Source: Pseudomonas fluorescens (GTDB taxonomy: Bacteria; Pseudomonadota; Gammaproteobacteria; Pseudomonadales; Pseudomonadaceae). From it: a DNA stretch of 64,000 bases. The translations under genes were made by a program, and so were the position numbers. The notes below the pieces were generated by a model. The model saw only the letters and a list, made by a program, of their open reading frames with translations, was not told where the DNA came from and searched no databases. The stretch covers positions 6,511,001 to 6,575,000 of the forward strand of contig NZ_CP015637.1 of the NCBI RefSeq assembly GCF_001708445.1, in the 5' to 3' direction. Below are positions 43,515-51,661 of this stretch, piece by piece. Position 1 is the stretch's first letter. Each line of letters opens with the position of its first letter.

Positions 43515-44195
43515 TTAAAGAGCCTGGCGGCGACACTCCGCCAGGCTTTTCAATTGGCCTGAACCTGCCTGGTTCGCCTGCGACAACCACGCTTCAAACC
43601 CCGCCCCAACGGTTGGCCATTCCGAGTCGATGATCGAATACCACGCGGTGTCCCGGTTCTTGCCCTTGACCACCGTATGCTGGCGAAACACCCCTTCAAA
43701 ACTGAAGCCCAACCGTTCGGCCGCGTATTTGGAGCGGTCGTTGGCGTTGTTGCACTTCCATTCCAGGCGGCGATAGCCCTGGTCAAAGGCGTACTTGGCC
43801 AGCAGGTACACCGCCTCGGTGCTTTTTGGCGAGCGTTGCATCGGGGCGCCGAAGGTCACGTGGCCGATTTCGATGCGGCCATGCTCCGGGACGATGGACA
43901 TCAGGCTGAGGATGCCTTGGACCTGGCCGGTCGCACGGTCGATCACGCTGAAAAAATAGGGGTCGCTGTGCGCAGCATGGTTGTTCAGCCAGTCATTGAA
44001 GGCGCTGCGCTCGGGGAAGGGGCCATAGGGCAGATAGTCCCACAGCTTGGGATCGGCGCCGGGACCTTGCAGGGCGTTGAACAGATCGTCGCCATGGCGG
44101 GCCGGGTCGAGTTTCTCCAGGCGGATGAAGCGCCCTTCGAGCAGTTGAACGGTGGGCGCCGGGACGCCTTTCCAGTCGGCGAGAGAAGTGGGCAT
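43515..44195 (-). CDS. GNAT-family N-acetyltransferase (RimJ/RimL type)
   Basis: From ATG 44195 the product has 226 residues; AAGGAG lies 6 bases upstream, so longer in-frame starts (to 44279) are wrong. Motifs are LEGRFIRLEKLDP, IEIGHVTFG, AVYLLAKYAFDQGYRRLEWKCNNANDRSKYAAERLGFSFEGVFR (the acetyl-CoA binding part), and KGKNRDTAWYSII. Members acetylate amino groups of proteins or small molecules. The last residues are encoded across the terminator of the convergent methyltransferase gene. It follows the second GNAT gene by 10 bases in a three-gene leftward run. Confidence 0.85.
   Translation of the reverse strand: MPTSLADWKGVPAPTVQLLEGRFIRLEKLDPARHGDDLFNALQGPGADPKLWDYLPYGPFPERSAFNDWLNNHAAHSDPYFFSVIDRATGQVQGILSLMSIVPEHGRIEIGHVTFGAPMQRSPKSTEAVYLLAKYAFDQGYRRLEWKCNNANDRSKYAAERLGFSFEGVFRQHTVVKGKNRDTAWYSIIDSEWPTVGAGFEAWLSQANQAGSGQLKSLAECRRQAL
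43521..43550 (+). terminator. Terminator of the homocysteine methyltransferase gene
   Basis: AGCCTGGCGG (43521-43530) pairs with CCGCCAGGCT (43538-43547) across a 7-base loop, then TTTT. It lies inside the 3' end of the convergent GNAT gene. Confidence 0.88.
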
Positions 44196-44205
44196 GCTGC
44201 GCTCC

Positions 44206-44652
44206 TTAAAGACCTTTGCGAAATTGGATGAAACCAGGGCGTTCGGCGATGCGCTCGTAGAGCTGGATCGCGGTGGCATTGGTCTCGTGGGTCAGCCAAT
44301 GCACCTTGCAGCAACCATCGGCCTTGGCGGTGGTGTAGACGAATTCGATCAGCTTGCGGCCGACACCCGTACCCCGTTGGGCCGGGTCCACCAGCAAGTC
44401 TTGCAGGTAGCAGGAATTCTCGATGCTCCAGTTGGAGCGGTGGTAGATGAAGTTGACCATGCCCACGGCCTTGCCGTCTTGCCAGGCCATGGCTGAATGG
44501 GTTGGCTCCTGGGGATCGATCAGGCGTTGCCAGGTGTTCTGGCTCACGGCGTCCGGCAGTTCGGTGTTGTAGAACTTCAAGTACGCTTGCCACAGCGGCA
44601 GCCAGGCGGCGTGGTCGGCGGCGGTAACGGGGCGGATATCGATCTGGCTCAT
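44206..44652 (-). CDS. GNAT-family N-acetyltransferase (small)
   Basis: The product has 148 residues. IDIRPVTAADHAAWLPLWQAYLKFY is the GNAT opening, and LLVDPAQRGTGVGRKLIEFVYTTAKADGCCKVHWLTHETNATAIQLYERI contains the acetyl-CoA pyrophosphate loop Q/R-x-x-G-x-G (about residues 92-97) and the last conserved Tyr. Substrate unknown. ATG 44652 overlaps the stop of the PaiB-like gene by 4 bases (44649-44652), so these genes form an operon. Confidence 0.87.
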   Translation of the reverse strand: MSQIDIRPVTAADHAAWLPLWQAYLKFYNTELPDAVSQNTWQRLIDPQEPTHSAMAWQDGKAVGMVNFIYHRSNWSIENSCYLQDLLVDPAQRGTGVGRKLIEFVYTTAKADGCCKVHWLTHETNATAIQLYERIAERPGFIQFRKGL

Positions 44653-45287
44653 TCTGGCGCTCCTTGAGGCATAAAGCGGGCGAGGGTCTGGTCGCGCACG
44701 TCGACACTGGTGGCCAGGCCCGCCTGCACGCCGGCGATATCCGCCGCGCTGCGGTTCTGGCTGAGTTTGCGTTTGCCGACCAGGCGCTCGATCGGCAGGG
44801 CGAAGGCAACAATGGCCTTGAGCATGCCGTCAATGTAGTCGGCCGGGGCGTCGCTGACTTTCCATGGCTGGGGGCGGTTGCCTTCATGACGATCGGTCAG
44901 CGCGGTGACCACGGCGAGCACACGTTCGGCGTCGGTGAATACCTCGGCCTTGCCATAGGCATGCACCGCGATGTAATTCCAGGTGGGCACCACTTTGCCG
45001 TGCTCGGCTTTCGCTGGGTAAAACGCCGGGCTGATGTAGGCGTCTGCGCCGGCAAAGATCACCAGCGCATCGCTGCCATTTTGCAGGTCGTGCCACTGGG
45101 GATTGGCTTTGGCCAAGTGCCCGTAGAGTGTGCCGTTGGGGCCTTCGTCGGGGTTGATCAACAGCGGCAGGTGGCTGGCTTGCAGGCCTTGCTCACCAAA
45201 GGTCACCAACTGCGCCAGGCGGGTGTGCTGGATCAGTTGCTGCAGTTCGGGCAAATCGTCGAGAACAAAGGCGCGGGGTGTGTACAT
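44649..45287 (-). CDS. PaiB-type FMN-binding protein
   Basis: From ATG 45287 the product has 212 residues; AAGGAA lies 7 bases before it. It is a split-barrel flavin-type fold of the PaiB/FMN-binding negative regulator family: MYTPRAFVLDDLPELQQLIQ at the start, ASHLPLLINPDEGPNGTLYGHLAKANPQW, and VPTWNYIAVHAYGKAEVFTD. In Bacillus PaiB acts with the acetyltransferase PaiA in polyamine handling. Here two acetyltransferase genes follow in the same operon, which is consistent with a similar partnership (inference). It is divergent from the MocR gene, which probably controls it. Confidence 0.87.
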   Translation of the reverse strand: MYTPRAFVLDDLPELQQLIQHTRLAQLVTFGEQGLQASHLPLLINPDEGPNGTLYGHLAKANPQWHDLQNGSDALVIFAGADAYISPAFYPAKAEHGKVVPTWNYIAVHAYGKAEVFTDAERVLAVVTALTDRHEGNRPQPWKVSDAPADYIDGMLKAIVAFALPIERLVGKRKLSQNRSAADIAGVQAGLATSVDVRDQTLARFMPQGAPE

Positions 45288-45352
45288 GGAAATATTCCTT
45301 GGCGAATGCCTGCATCCTAGGCAGGCTAATGGTTCGTTGTAAGAGCCATCTA

Positions 45353-45375
45353 GGGCCAATTTCATAGGTCCAATT
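45353..45375. promoter_or_regulatory. Direct repeats between paiB-like gene and mocR
   Basis: GGGCCAATT (45353-45361) and GGTCCAATT (45367-45375) are direct repeats 14 bases apart, just before the MocR start at 45390. MocR/GabR proteins usually bind direct repeats, so this is a candidate operator for the divergent pair. Confidence 0.45.
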
Positions 45376-45389
45376 CGCGAGAGTCCAGC

Positions 45390-46979
45390 ATGTCATCCAG
45401 TGCGCCGCCGTTATCGTTCAACCCAGCCGGCATTGAGCTGGATCGCCGCCAAGGGCTGACTCGCCAGCTGTACGAAGCGTTGCGCCAACGGGTGCTGGAC
45501 GGTCGTCTGGTCAGTGGCACGCGGTTGCCCGCCAGCCGTGACCTGGCGGCGGCGCTGTCGATTTCTCGCAACAGTGTGGTGCGCGCCTACGATCAGCTCT
45601 ACGCCGAGGGGTTTATTGAGAGCCGGGTCGGCGACGGCACTTATGTGGCGCAACTGCCCACCTCAAAAAAACTATCCACAAAACTATCCACAGGGTTTTC
45701 AACAGGCTTATCCCCAGGGTTATCCACAAATGACCTTCAAAAAGAGGCTTCAGCGGCCGAAAAAGTTATCCACAGTCTGGCCATGGGACGCCTTGAAACC
45801 AATCATTTGCCCCTGCCACCTGTGGGGCCACCTCGGGCATTTCGAGTGGGGGTGCCTGCATTCGATCTGTTCCCTTTCGATGTCTGGGCCAAGCTGAATG
45901 CGGCTTTCTGGCGCAAGCCGAACTTAGAACACCTGTGTTACGGCCACCCGGCGGGGGATGAACGACTGCGCGGGTTGATCGCTGCCTACTTGCGCACCTC
46001 CCGAGGCTTGCAGTGCACGGCTGAGCAAATTGTGATCACCAGTGGCGCGCAGCAGGCAATCAGCCTTTGTGCACAGTTGCTGGTGGCGCCTGGCGATGGG
46101 GTCGCGGTTGAAAACCCGGGTTACCGCGCGGCCGGGCATGCCTTTGCGCTTGCCGGGGGGCGTTTGCATGGCGTGGCGGTGGACGGGGAGGGCATTGATT
46201 GCACGGCGTTGAGCCGCCTCATCGACTGCCGTCTGGCCTATGTCACTCCGTCCCACCAGTACCCCCTGGGTGTGGTCATGAGCCTGGCCCGACGCCTGGA
46301 GTTGCTGGCCTGGGCGGAACGCAGCGGTGGCTGGATCGTCGAGGATGACTATGACGGCGAGTATCGCTACAGCGGCGCGCCCCTGTCGCCGCTGGCGGCG
46401 TTGGACCGTAGCGGGCGCGTGCTGTATGTGGGCACCTTCGGCAAAGTCGCGTTTCCGGCATTGCGCTTGGGCTACCTGGTATTGCCGCCAACCTTGGTCG
46501 ATGCGTTTGCTCGGCGTCGTGCCGTGGATGTGCGGCACTCAGAGGTCAGCACCCAGGCGGTGATGGCCGAGTTCATGGCGGCGGGCCATTTCCAACGCCA
46601 TATCCGCCGCATGCGCCGCGCCGCCCTCAGCCGGCGTAATGCGCTGCTGAACGGATGGCCGAGCGGACTCGAGGGGGTGAGCGGCCTGCCGAATGTCGCA
46701 GCGGGCCTGCACCTTACCGTGCGGGTGGACAGCCTGGCCCGTGAACAACAGTTGGTGGCGCAGGCTCGTGCGGTAGCGGTGGAGGTCAACGGCTTGAGCA
46801 GCTATTGGCTGCCCGACTCCAGCACGCCACCGGACCTGCGGGCCGGGCTGGTGCTGGGGTTTGCCGCAGTGCCGCAGGCGGATATCGCACAGGCCCTGGC
46901 GCGTCTCTACAAGGCCTGGCATTGCCAGCCGCCGTCAGGGCGCGGGCACCGACGGAGCGGGCTGTTTGAAGAACAGTAA
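45390..46979 (+). CDS. MocR/PdxR-type regulator (wHTH + aminotransferase fold)
   Basis: The product has 529 residues. The GntR winged helix (about 18-90) contains LPASRDLAAALSISRNSVVRAYDQL. A linker (91-145) follows, then a fold type I aminotransferase-like domain (about 150-515) with YGHPAGDERLRGLIAAYL, EDDYDGEYRYSG and the PLP-binding Lys352 in VGTFGKVAFPALRLGY. Such regulators sense PLP or PLP adducts. The linker holds five tetrapeptides of the K/G-L/F-S-T/P type (94-113), encoded by a DnaA-box-like 12-bp tandem repeat. It is divergent from the PaiB/GNAT operon. The 3' end overlaps the convergent toxin-like gene by 45 bases. Confidence 0.9.
   Translation: MSSSAPPLSFNPAGIELDRRQGLTRQLYEALRQRVLDGRLVSGTRLPASRDLAAALSISRNSVVRAYDQLYAEGFIESRVGDGTYVAQLPTSKKLSTKLSTGFSTGLSPGLSTNDLQKEASAAEKVIHSLAMGRLETNHLPLPPVGPPRAFRVGVPAFDLFPFDVWAKLNAAFWRKPNLEHLCYGHPAGDERLRGLIAAYLRTSRGLQCTAEQIVITSGAQQAISLCAQLLVAPGDGVAVENPGYRAAGHAFALAGGRLHGVAVDGEGIDCTALSRLIDCRLAYVTPSHQYPLGVVMSLARRLELLAWAERSGGWIVEDDYDGEYRYSGAPLSPLAALDRSGRVLYVGTFGKVAFPALRLGYLVLPPTLVDAFARRRAVDVRHSEVSTQAVMAEFMAAGHFQRHIRRMRRAALSRRNALLNGWPSGLEGVSGLPNVAAGLHLTVRVDSLAREQQLVAQARAVAVEVNGLSSYWLPDSSTPPDLRAGLVLGFAAVPQADIAQALARLYKAWHCQPPSGRGHRRSGLFEEQ
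45672..45774 (+). repeat. DnaA-box-like tandem array inside the mocR linker
   Basis: Nine-base elements start at 45672 (CTATCCACA), 45684 (CTATCCACA), 45696 (TTTTCAACA), 45708 (TTATCCCCA) and 45720 (TTATCCACA), exactly 12 bases apart. A sixth TTATCCACA lies at 45766-45774. The two at 45720 and 45766 are perfect consensus DnaA boxes and all six point the same way. The fifth and sixth are read in different codon phases (ST of GLST versus VIH), so the shared DNA word is not due to a shared peptide. Confidence 0.75.
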
Positions 46980-49900
46980 ACGGGCCAGGTGAGGGCCTAT
47001 TTCGCTGCGGTACACGGCGATGCTCTCGTGGTCGTCGGTTCTGGTCGGTGTCTGGTACTTGCCACCCAATCGTCGCTGCGCCTTGGTCTTGAGGTGTGCG
47101 GCGGTGTAAGCCTCTTCGGGACCTACCAGCTCTTTATAGTGAAAGTGGGCATACCACAGCGCATTCGAGCTTTGCGTGTCGAGAATCTCGTACTCCTTCA
47201 AATAGCCTTTGTTGCGCCCGGAGAGCTTGCTGCGTGAGCCGGGCAACGGTTTGATAACGATCTCTTTTTCGCGGTACAGCAGTTCGACATGGGCGGCTGT
47301 GGGTGGGCGCTGCTTGAGCATGTTGAGCTTGAGCCGGCGTCCCTCGTCATAGAGGCGCTTGACCGCCGTATCGAGATTACGATTGATCAGGGCTGCCGAC
47401 GGAGCCCCGCTTTCAGTCAGGTTGCTGGCGGTCAATGCCTCCTCGATATCACGGCCGGCCTGTTCCAACTGTTTGATCTGGCGGTGGAAACGCTCTTCGA
47501 TTTCCACGGGCAACCGTCGTGTGTCACTGGCCAGGCCCTTGGTGCGCTCGATGAAGGGCTCCATCTCGTCGAGCAACGTCTGGCCGCTGGCAATGGCGGC
47601 GCTCACGGTGCGTGGCATGGCGTGTGTCGATGGCGCGCTCGGGCGCTCGTGCTCCACCCACACCCCCGGTTCCTTTTCATGAAACAAGGCAATCACTTTG
47701 CCGGTCAGCGGTTGCTTCACCTCCACCAGGGGAGTGGATTCGCCACTTAATGGCGCGCGCTCTTCTCCTACCACCACGCCCTGGAAGCGGGTCTTGATCA
47801 CCTTTTTCTGCGGCCTCGGCACGGGCCTGGACGGGCCCGCCACGTGCGACTCCCAGGCTTTTCGCTGGCGCAGCAATGCCGTCAAGCGTTTGACCGCGCG
47901 CTGGGAGAACTCCTCGGTGAGCGCTCGCAGGTCTCCAAGGGCAGGCCGATGCACATCATCGGGAAAGTCAGCCGGTAAGTCGGCCAGGCTTTGGTCCAGG
48001 CTGGTGAACTGTTCCACCAGGCTATCGAGGGCTTCGATCTGGTCATCCAGCGGAACCGGGGTATCTGGTTGCAAGGTTTCGCAGAGGCTCTGTACCGCCA
48101 GTTCGGTTTTTTCGACGATCTGGTTGACGACCGCACGGGCGGTCGCTGAGCCGGCCGGGGCGTTCTCCTTAATACATAGGAAACGCGACAAGGTGATCCT
48201 GAAGGCCTTGAGATTCTCCAGTTCTATCTTGGGTAATAGCTTTTCATTGTGTTGAGCCCGCATCACACCCTTCTCGCCCAGGGCGCGGGCCTCGTTGAAA
48301 CGCGAGTGCAGGTCACTGAAGCGATTGATCAAGTCCTGGGCCTGCAGGTCGATGGCGCGGCAGTCTTCCAGCGCTGCTTGTGTATCTGACGGCTCGGGAT
48401 CGTCCAGGAATTGAGAGGCCGTGTTCAAGCTCTCCTGAAAACGCTCCAGCTGTTCGGCCGTGGCGCTTCGCGCCAGTATCATCTGCTCGTCCAGGTATTC
48501 GAGCATGGCCTCCTGGTAATTGGGCACGCTATCGAGCAGGTTCAACGATTTCAGCTGGGCGATCGGCACGTCCAACTCACTCAGGCGTGTGGAAACCTGT
48601 GTGAGGAAGGCGGTGCTGGCGGCTTCACGATCGGCCGGAGTTGCCGCGTCGATGGCTCTCTGGGACTCAATGATTTGCTCGCGCCGCTGCATGGTCCGGG
48701 AGTCGAAAGCCTCCAGTTGTTCGCGTAACTCGTGGATTTTCGGCGGCCTCAGGCGCTCGCCTTTCTTGCGTCGGCTACGCAGCCCGCCGCCCCGCAGCCG
48801 CAGCCGGGTGTCGACAAACCACTGCCCCAGGCGGTTGTTGATCAAGGATGGCCCCTCCCGTCGCGGGTCCTTGGGGTCGATAATCATCACCGCGTCATTT
48901 TCGTCGATGGTCACCTCAAACCAACGCTCCCCTACAGGGGCATACCATGCTTGGCCCTTGGCATACAGGTGCAGGTGGGGCCCAGGCGTGACGGTTTGGG
49001 CCGCCAACCCTTCGGGTTTGGGCAGGCTGAAGCTGTCCAGCAGCTTGGCCAGGCTGAGGCGGCCACGGGTCAATGCACCGCTGCTGCGCAGTATCGGTTC
49101 ATGGGTTGGGGTCAGGTCGGCGGTGCTGACGGTGGGTTTTTGAATGAACACAGGTTTGCGCCGTAGCGGCGGCTCGGGTGCCAGGGCGGGCTTTTCAAGT
49201 GTGCGTGTCGGCGCGTGCTGGAGGCTGATATGCAGGGCCAGGACCAGGCCCAGGGTCAGGAACGCATCCACCAGCGCCGAGGTGCTGGCCGGGCGGTCGC
49301 CGCTCGCCTCGGCATCGATGATGTGCTGGATATCGTCCATGATTTGCCAGATCCAGGCCGCGGCACCCACGGTTCGGCCCAGGAATGGCAACGCATTATT
49401 GAGAATCAGCCAGCCCGCGTGCTTCAGGCTCTCCCAGCGAGCTTCGGCATTGGAGACTGACTGGCGGTCGGCCAAGGTCACCAGGGCACGGGCGTTAGCG
49501 TTGTAAAGTTCAGTGAAGGGATCTGTGCTCAGGGCCTGGGTACTGAATTCGATGGGACCACTCATCACCAATGAACTCACCGGCTCGCTGAGCAGCGTGG
49601 GGAGTATCCAGGGCGAAGGCACGCTACCGGGGAAGACGAACTGGGCGTAGTCCGAACGTACGGCTTCGGGAAGCCACGCGAGTACTGATTGGCGCAATGG
49701 TGTGTCTTGCTTGATCGCGTAAAGCAGGTTGGCCAATGAGGGGAATTGCATCAAAGGCGCGTCGGAAAGCGGTCGATACAAGAGGCATGGGCCGTTTTTC
49801 GGCTCCTGCGGCCCGATGATAAACATGTTGTCGACGGTGTCCGCACCGCCTAGCACACGCCACTTTGGGCGTAGCGCCAAGGGGCGAATGACCACTTCAT

Positions 49901-51527
49901 CGCCATCCACCCGGCGTTCCTGCGCATGGGTGGCCATCGCCGCGCGCACATAGCGATAACCCTGTTCATCAATGTTGAACTGGTCGCGGATTTTGTACTG
50001 CAAGGCCAGCAAGGGCAGTTGCAGGCGTAGCTGCCCGCGGTACAACTGTTGACGCTTCAAGGCTTGTTCGGTGTTGGTCAATAACTGCGTGTTGACCTGC
50101 GCCGGGTAGCTTTGGCCGATATTCGCCTGGGTGACCAGTTGTTCCACATAGGTGGGCGTCAGCCAGGCGGGTGTCGGGCGCCCACTTTTGTAGCTCACGG
50201 TTTTGTTTCCCAGCGGGAGCGCGATCAGGTTTTGCAAGGCCAATTCAACCAGGCTGAATGTCTCGGTTTGCGTCCTGCCAGGTATCGTGACCGTGCCCCA
50301 GATCACTTGGCTGGTGACCGTTATTACAATGTGCTCAGGGTCCAGGCCGGTGGCCTCGGGGTGATCCCGGGTGAGCAATGCCTTCAGGGCCTGGCGCGTA
50401 AAATCGGTGATAGTCGGCAGGCCGTCCATGAAGGTTTTCCCCTCGTCCCGGGCGTTCTGATTGGCGAGGTCGATCATGTAGCGCCCGTAAGCCGATTGAT
50501 CGGCCTGCGAGGCTTGCAGCAACCATTGCGGTAAGGCGCGTCGGATATGGCCCATATGCGACTGATCGAGCCGCAGGAGTTGGGCAGCTTCTGTGCTGCC
50601 TTCTTTCAGGGACAGCAGGTCCTGGGGTTCAGCGGTTAAAAAACCGAGCGAGCCAATGGCCTCGACTTGCAGGCCAATCAAACTGCAGGCCTGGTGTTCG
50701 AAAAAATCACCGTCTGGCTCCAGCAGCCGCCAGTTCAGGGTTTCACCGGATGAGTTGCCAATGCATGCCTGCAGTGATTCGCCGAGCGCCTGGGTGTCGA
50801 CGAATTTTCTGTACCCGTCGATGATCGAGTAGCTGAGGATGATGGACCGGTCGCCGTGGCTGGCGATCAGTACGGCAACTGCCGTGACGTTAATATGCTG
50901 GTTGGCTGCACCATCCTGCATATCGATGTCCACCAGGTAGGCCCGCGTTCCATATTTGTCGCGGGGCTGGCGCTCGACGTAATCGGGGTAATGAAACACC
51001 GTGCGGGCAATGGCGCAGTCGTCGGCGTCCCAGCCGTCGACTTCCTGCACATTCCAGGCATTACGCAATGCCTGGGCCAAGGCTCGCCAGCGCGGGCCCC
51101 TGCCGTCGCTTTGGTTCCAGAATTCCATCTGCTGTTCCTGGTAGGCGACAAACATCAGCGGCGCCAGCTCGTTGATCAGCCGGGCAATCGCGTCGATTCT
51201 GACGGGCAGGTGCGCTTGCGGTTTACCCGTCGAGCGATAGGCCAGATAGTGTTCACGGTCCAGATAGGTCACCGGCTCGCCGGAAAAGGCACTGCGCGCC
51301 AGTGCGCTCGTGAGGGTTTCGGTGTGCGGCTTGCCCGGGAGGATTGTGTCATCCACCGGATACCATTGGGGTTGATACACCGTGGCCAGGTCCGGGTTGA
51401 TTTCCAGTTCCGGGTACATCTCGTCCAAGGCCTGGCGCAGGGTGGCCGAGGCCACTTCACGCACGGAAGGGCCGGAGCTCAGTTGGGTCAGTATTTCGCT
51501 GTTTTCGGGTGAAACAACATCGTTCAT
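46935..51527 (-). CDS. Large DUF6543/dermonecrotic-toxin-like protein, copy 1
   Basis: The product has 1530 residues, starting at ATG 51527 after AGGA (8 bases). There is no signal peptide. The N-terminal 650 residues resemble the dermonecrotic-toxin N-terminal domain (DUF6543) common in Pseudomonas giant proteins. Two hydrophobic segments (about 703-730 and 750-768) could insert into a membrane. A Trp/Tyr block follows at 861-915 (WYAPVGERWFEVTIDEND...DTRLRLRGGG), then a long helical region (930-1225), a strand-rich block at 1240-1290, and a C-terminal block with LWYAHFHY (1457-1464) and YRSEI...LLFF (1506-1520). No LRR, NEL ligase or protease motif was recognised. The paralogue at 54969-59561 has the same length. 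Toxin activity is inferred from family resemblance only. Confidence 0.7.
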   Translation of the reverse strand: MNDVVSPENSEILTQLSSGPSVREVASATLRQALDEMYPELEINPDLATVYQPQWYPVDDTILPGKPHTETLTSALARSAFSGEPVTYLDREHYLAYRSTGKPQAHLPVRIDAIARLINELAPLMFVAYQEQQMEFWNQSDGRGPRWRALAQALRNAWNVQEVDGWDADDCAIARTVFHYPDYVERQPRDKYGTRAYLVDIDMQDGAANQHINVTAVAVLIASHGDRSIILSYSIIDGYRKFVDTQALGESLQACIGNSSGETLNWRLLEPDGDFFEHQACSLIGLQVEAIGSLGFLTAEPQDLLSLKEGSTEAAQLLRLDQSHMGHIRRALPQWLLQASQADQSAYGRYMIDLANQNARDEGKTFMDGLPTITDFTRQALKALLTRDHPEATGLDPEHIVITVTSQVIWGTVTIPGRTQTETFSLVELALQNLIALPLGNKTVSYKSGRPTPAWLTPTYVEQLVTQANIGQSYPAQVNTQLLTNTEQALKRQQLYRGQLRLQLPLLALQYKIRDQFNIDEQGYRYVRAAMATHAQERRVDGDEVVIRPLALRPKWRVLGGADTVDNMFIIGPQEPKNGPCLLYRPLSDAPLMQFPSLANLLYAIKQDTPLRQSVLAWLPEAVRSDYAQFVFPGSVPSPWILPTLLSEPVSSLVMSGPIEFSTQALSTDPFTELYNANARALVTLADRQSVSNAEARWESLKHAGWLILNNALPFLGRTVGAAAWIWQIMDDIQHIIDAEASGDRPASTSALVDAFLTLGLVLALHISLQHAPTRTLEKPALAPEPPLRRKPVFIQKPTVSTADLTPTHEPILRSSGALTRGRLSLAKLLDSFSLPKPEGLAAQTVTPGPHLHLYAKGQAWYAPVGERWFEVTIDENDAVMIIDPKDPRREGPSLINNRLGQWFVDTRLRLRGGGLRSRRKKGERLRPPKIHELREQLEAFDSRTMQRREQIIESQRAIDAATPADREAASTAFLTQVSTRLSELDVPIAQLKSLNLLDSVPNYQEAMLEYLDEQMILARSATAEQLERFQESLNTASQFLDDPEPSDTQAALEDCRAIDLQAQDLINRFSDLHSRFNEARALGEKGVMRAQHNEKLLPKIELENLKAFRITLSRFLCIKENAPAGSATARAVVNQIVEKTELAVQSLCETLQPDTPVPLDDQIEALDSLVEQFTSLDQSLADLPADFPDDVHRPALGDLRALTEEFSQRAVKRLTALLRQRKAWESHVAGPSRPVPRPQKKVIKTRFQGVVVGEERAPLSGESTPLVEVKQPLTGKVIALFHEKEPGVWVEHERPSAPSTHAMPRTVSAAIASGQTLLDEMEPFIERTKGLASDTRRLPVEIEERFHRQIKQLEQAGRDIEEALTASNLTESGAPSAALINRNLDTAVKRLYDEGRRLKLNMLKQRPPTAAHVELLYREKEIVIKPLPGSRSKLSGRNKGYLKEYEILDTQSSNALWYAHFHYKELVGPEEAYTAAHLKTKAQRRLGGKYQTPTRTDDHESIAVYRSEIGPHLARLLFFKQPAPSVPAP

Positions 51528-51661
51528 GTGGGCAGTCCTGATCAGGCGGAAAACATCCGTGTGTCAGAACTTATCGAGGAGCGGTTCGCCCAGGGTGGTA
51601 ACTAACTGTCGAGTACCTTCAACGACTTACCACCCCTTTGCATTGCCCTCCGATGCCTGCG

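Noticed and set aside
45672..45774. DnaA-box array as a chromosomal origin
   Set aside because: It lies inside an intact coding gene with no dnaA, dnaN or AT-rich unwinding region nearby.
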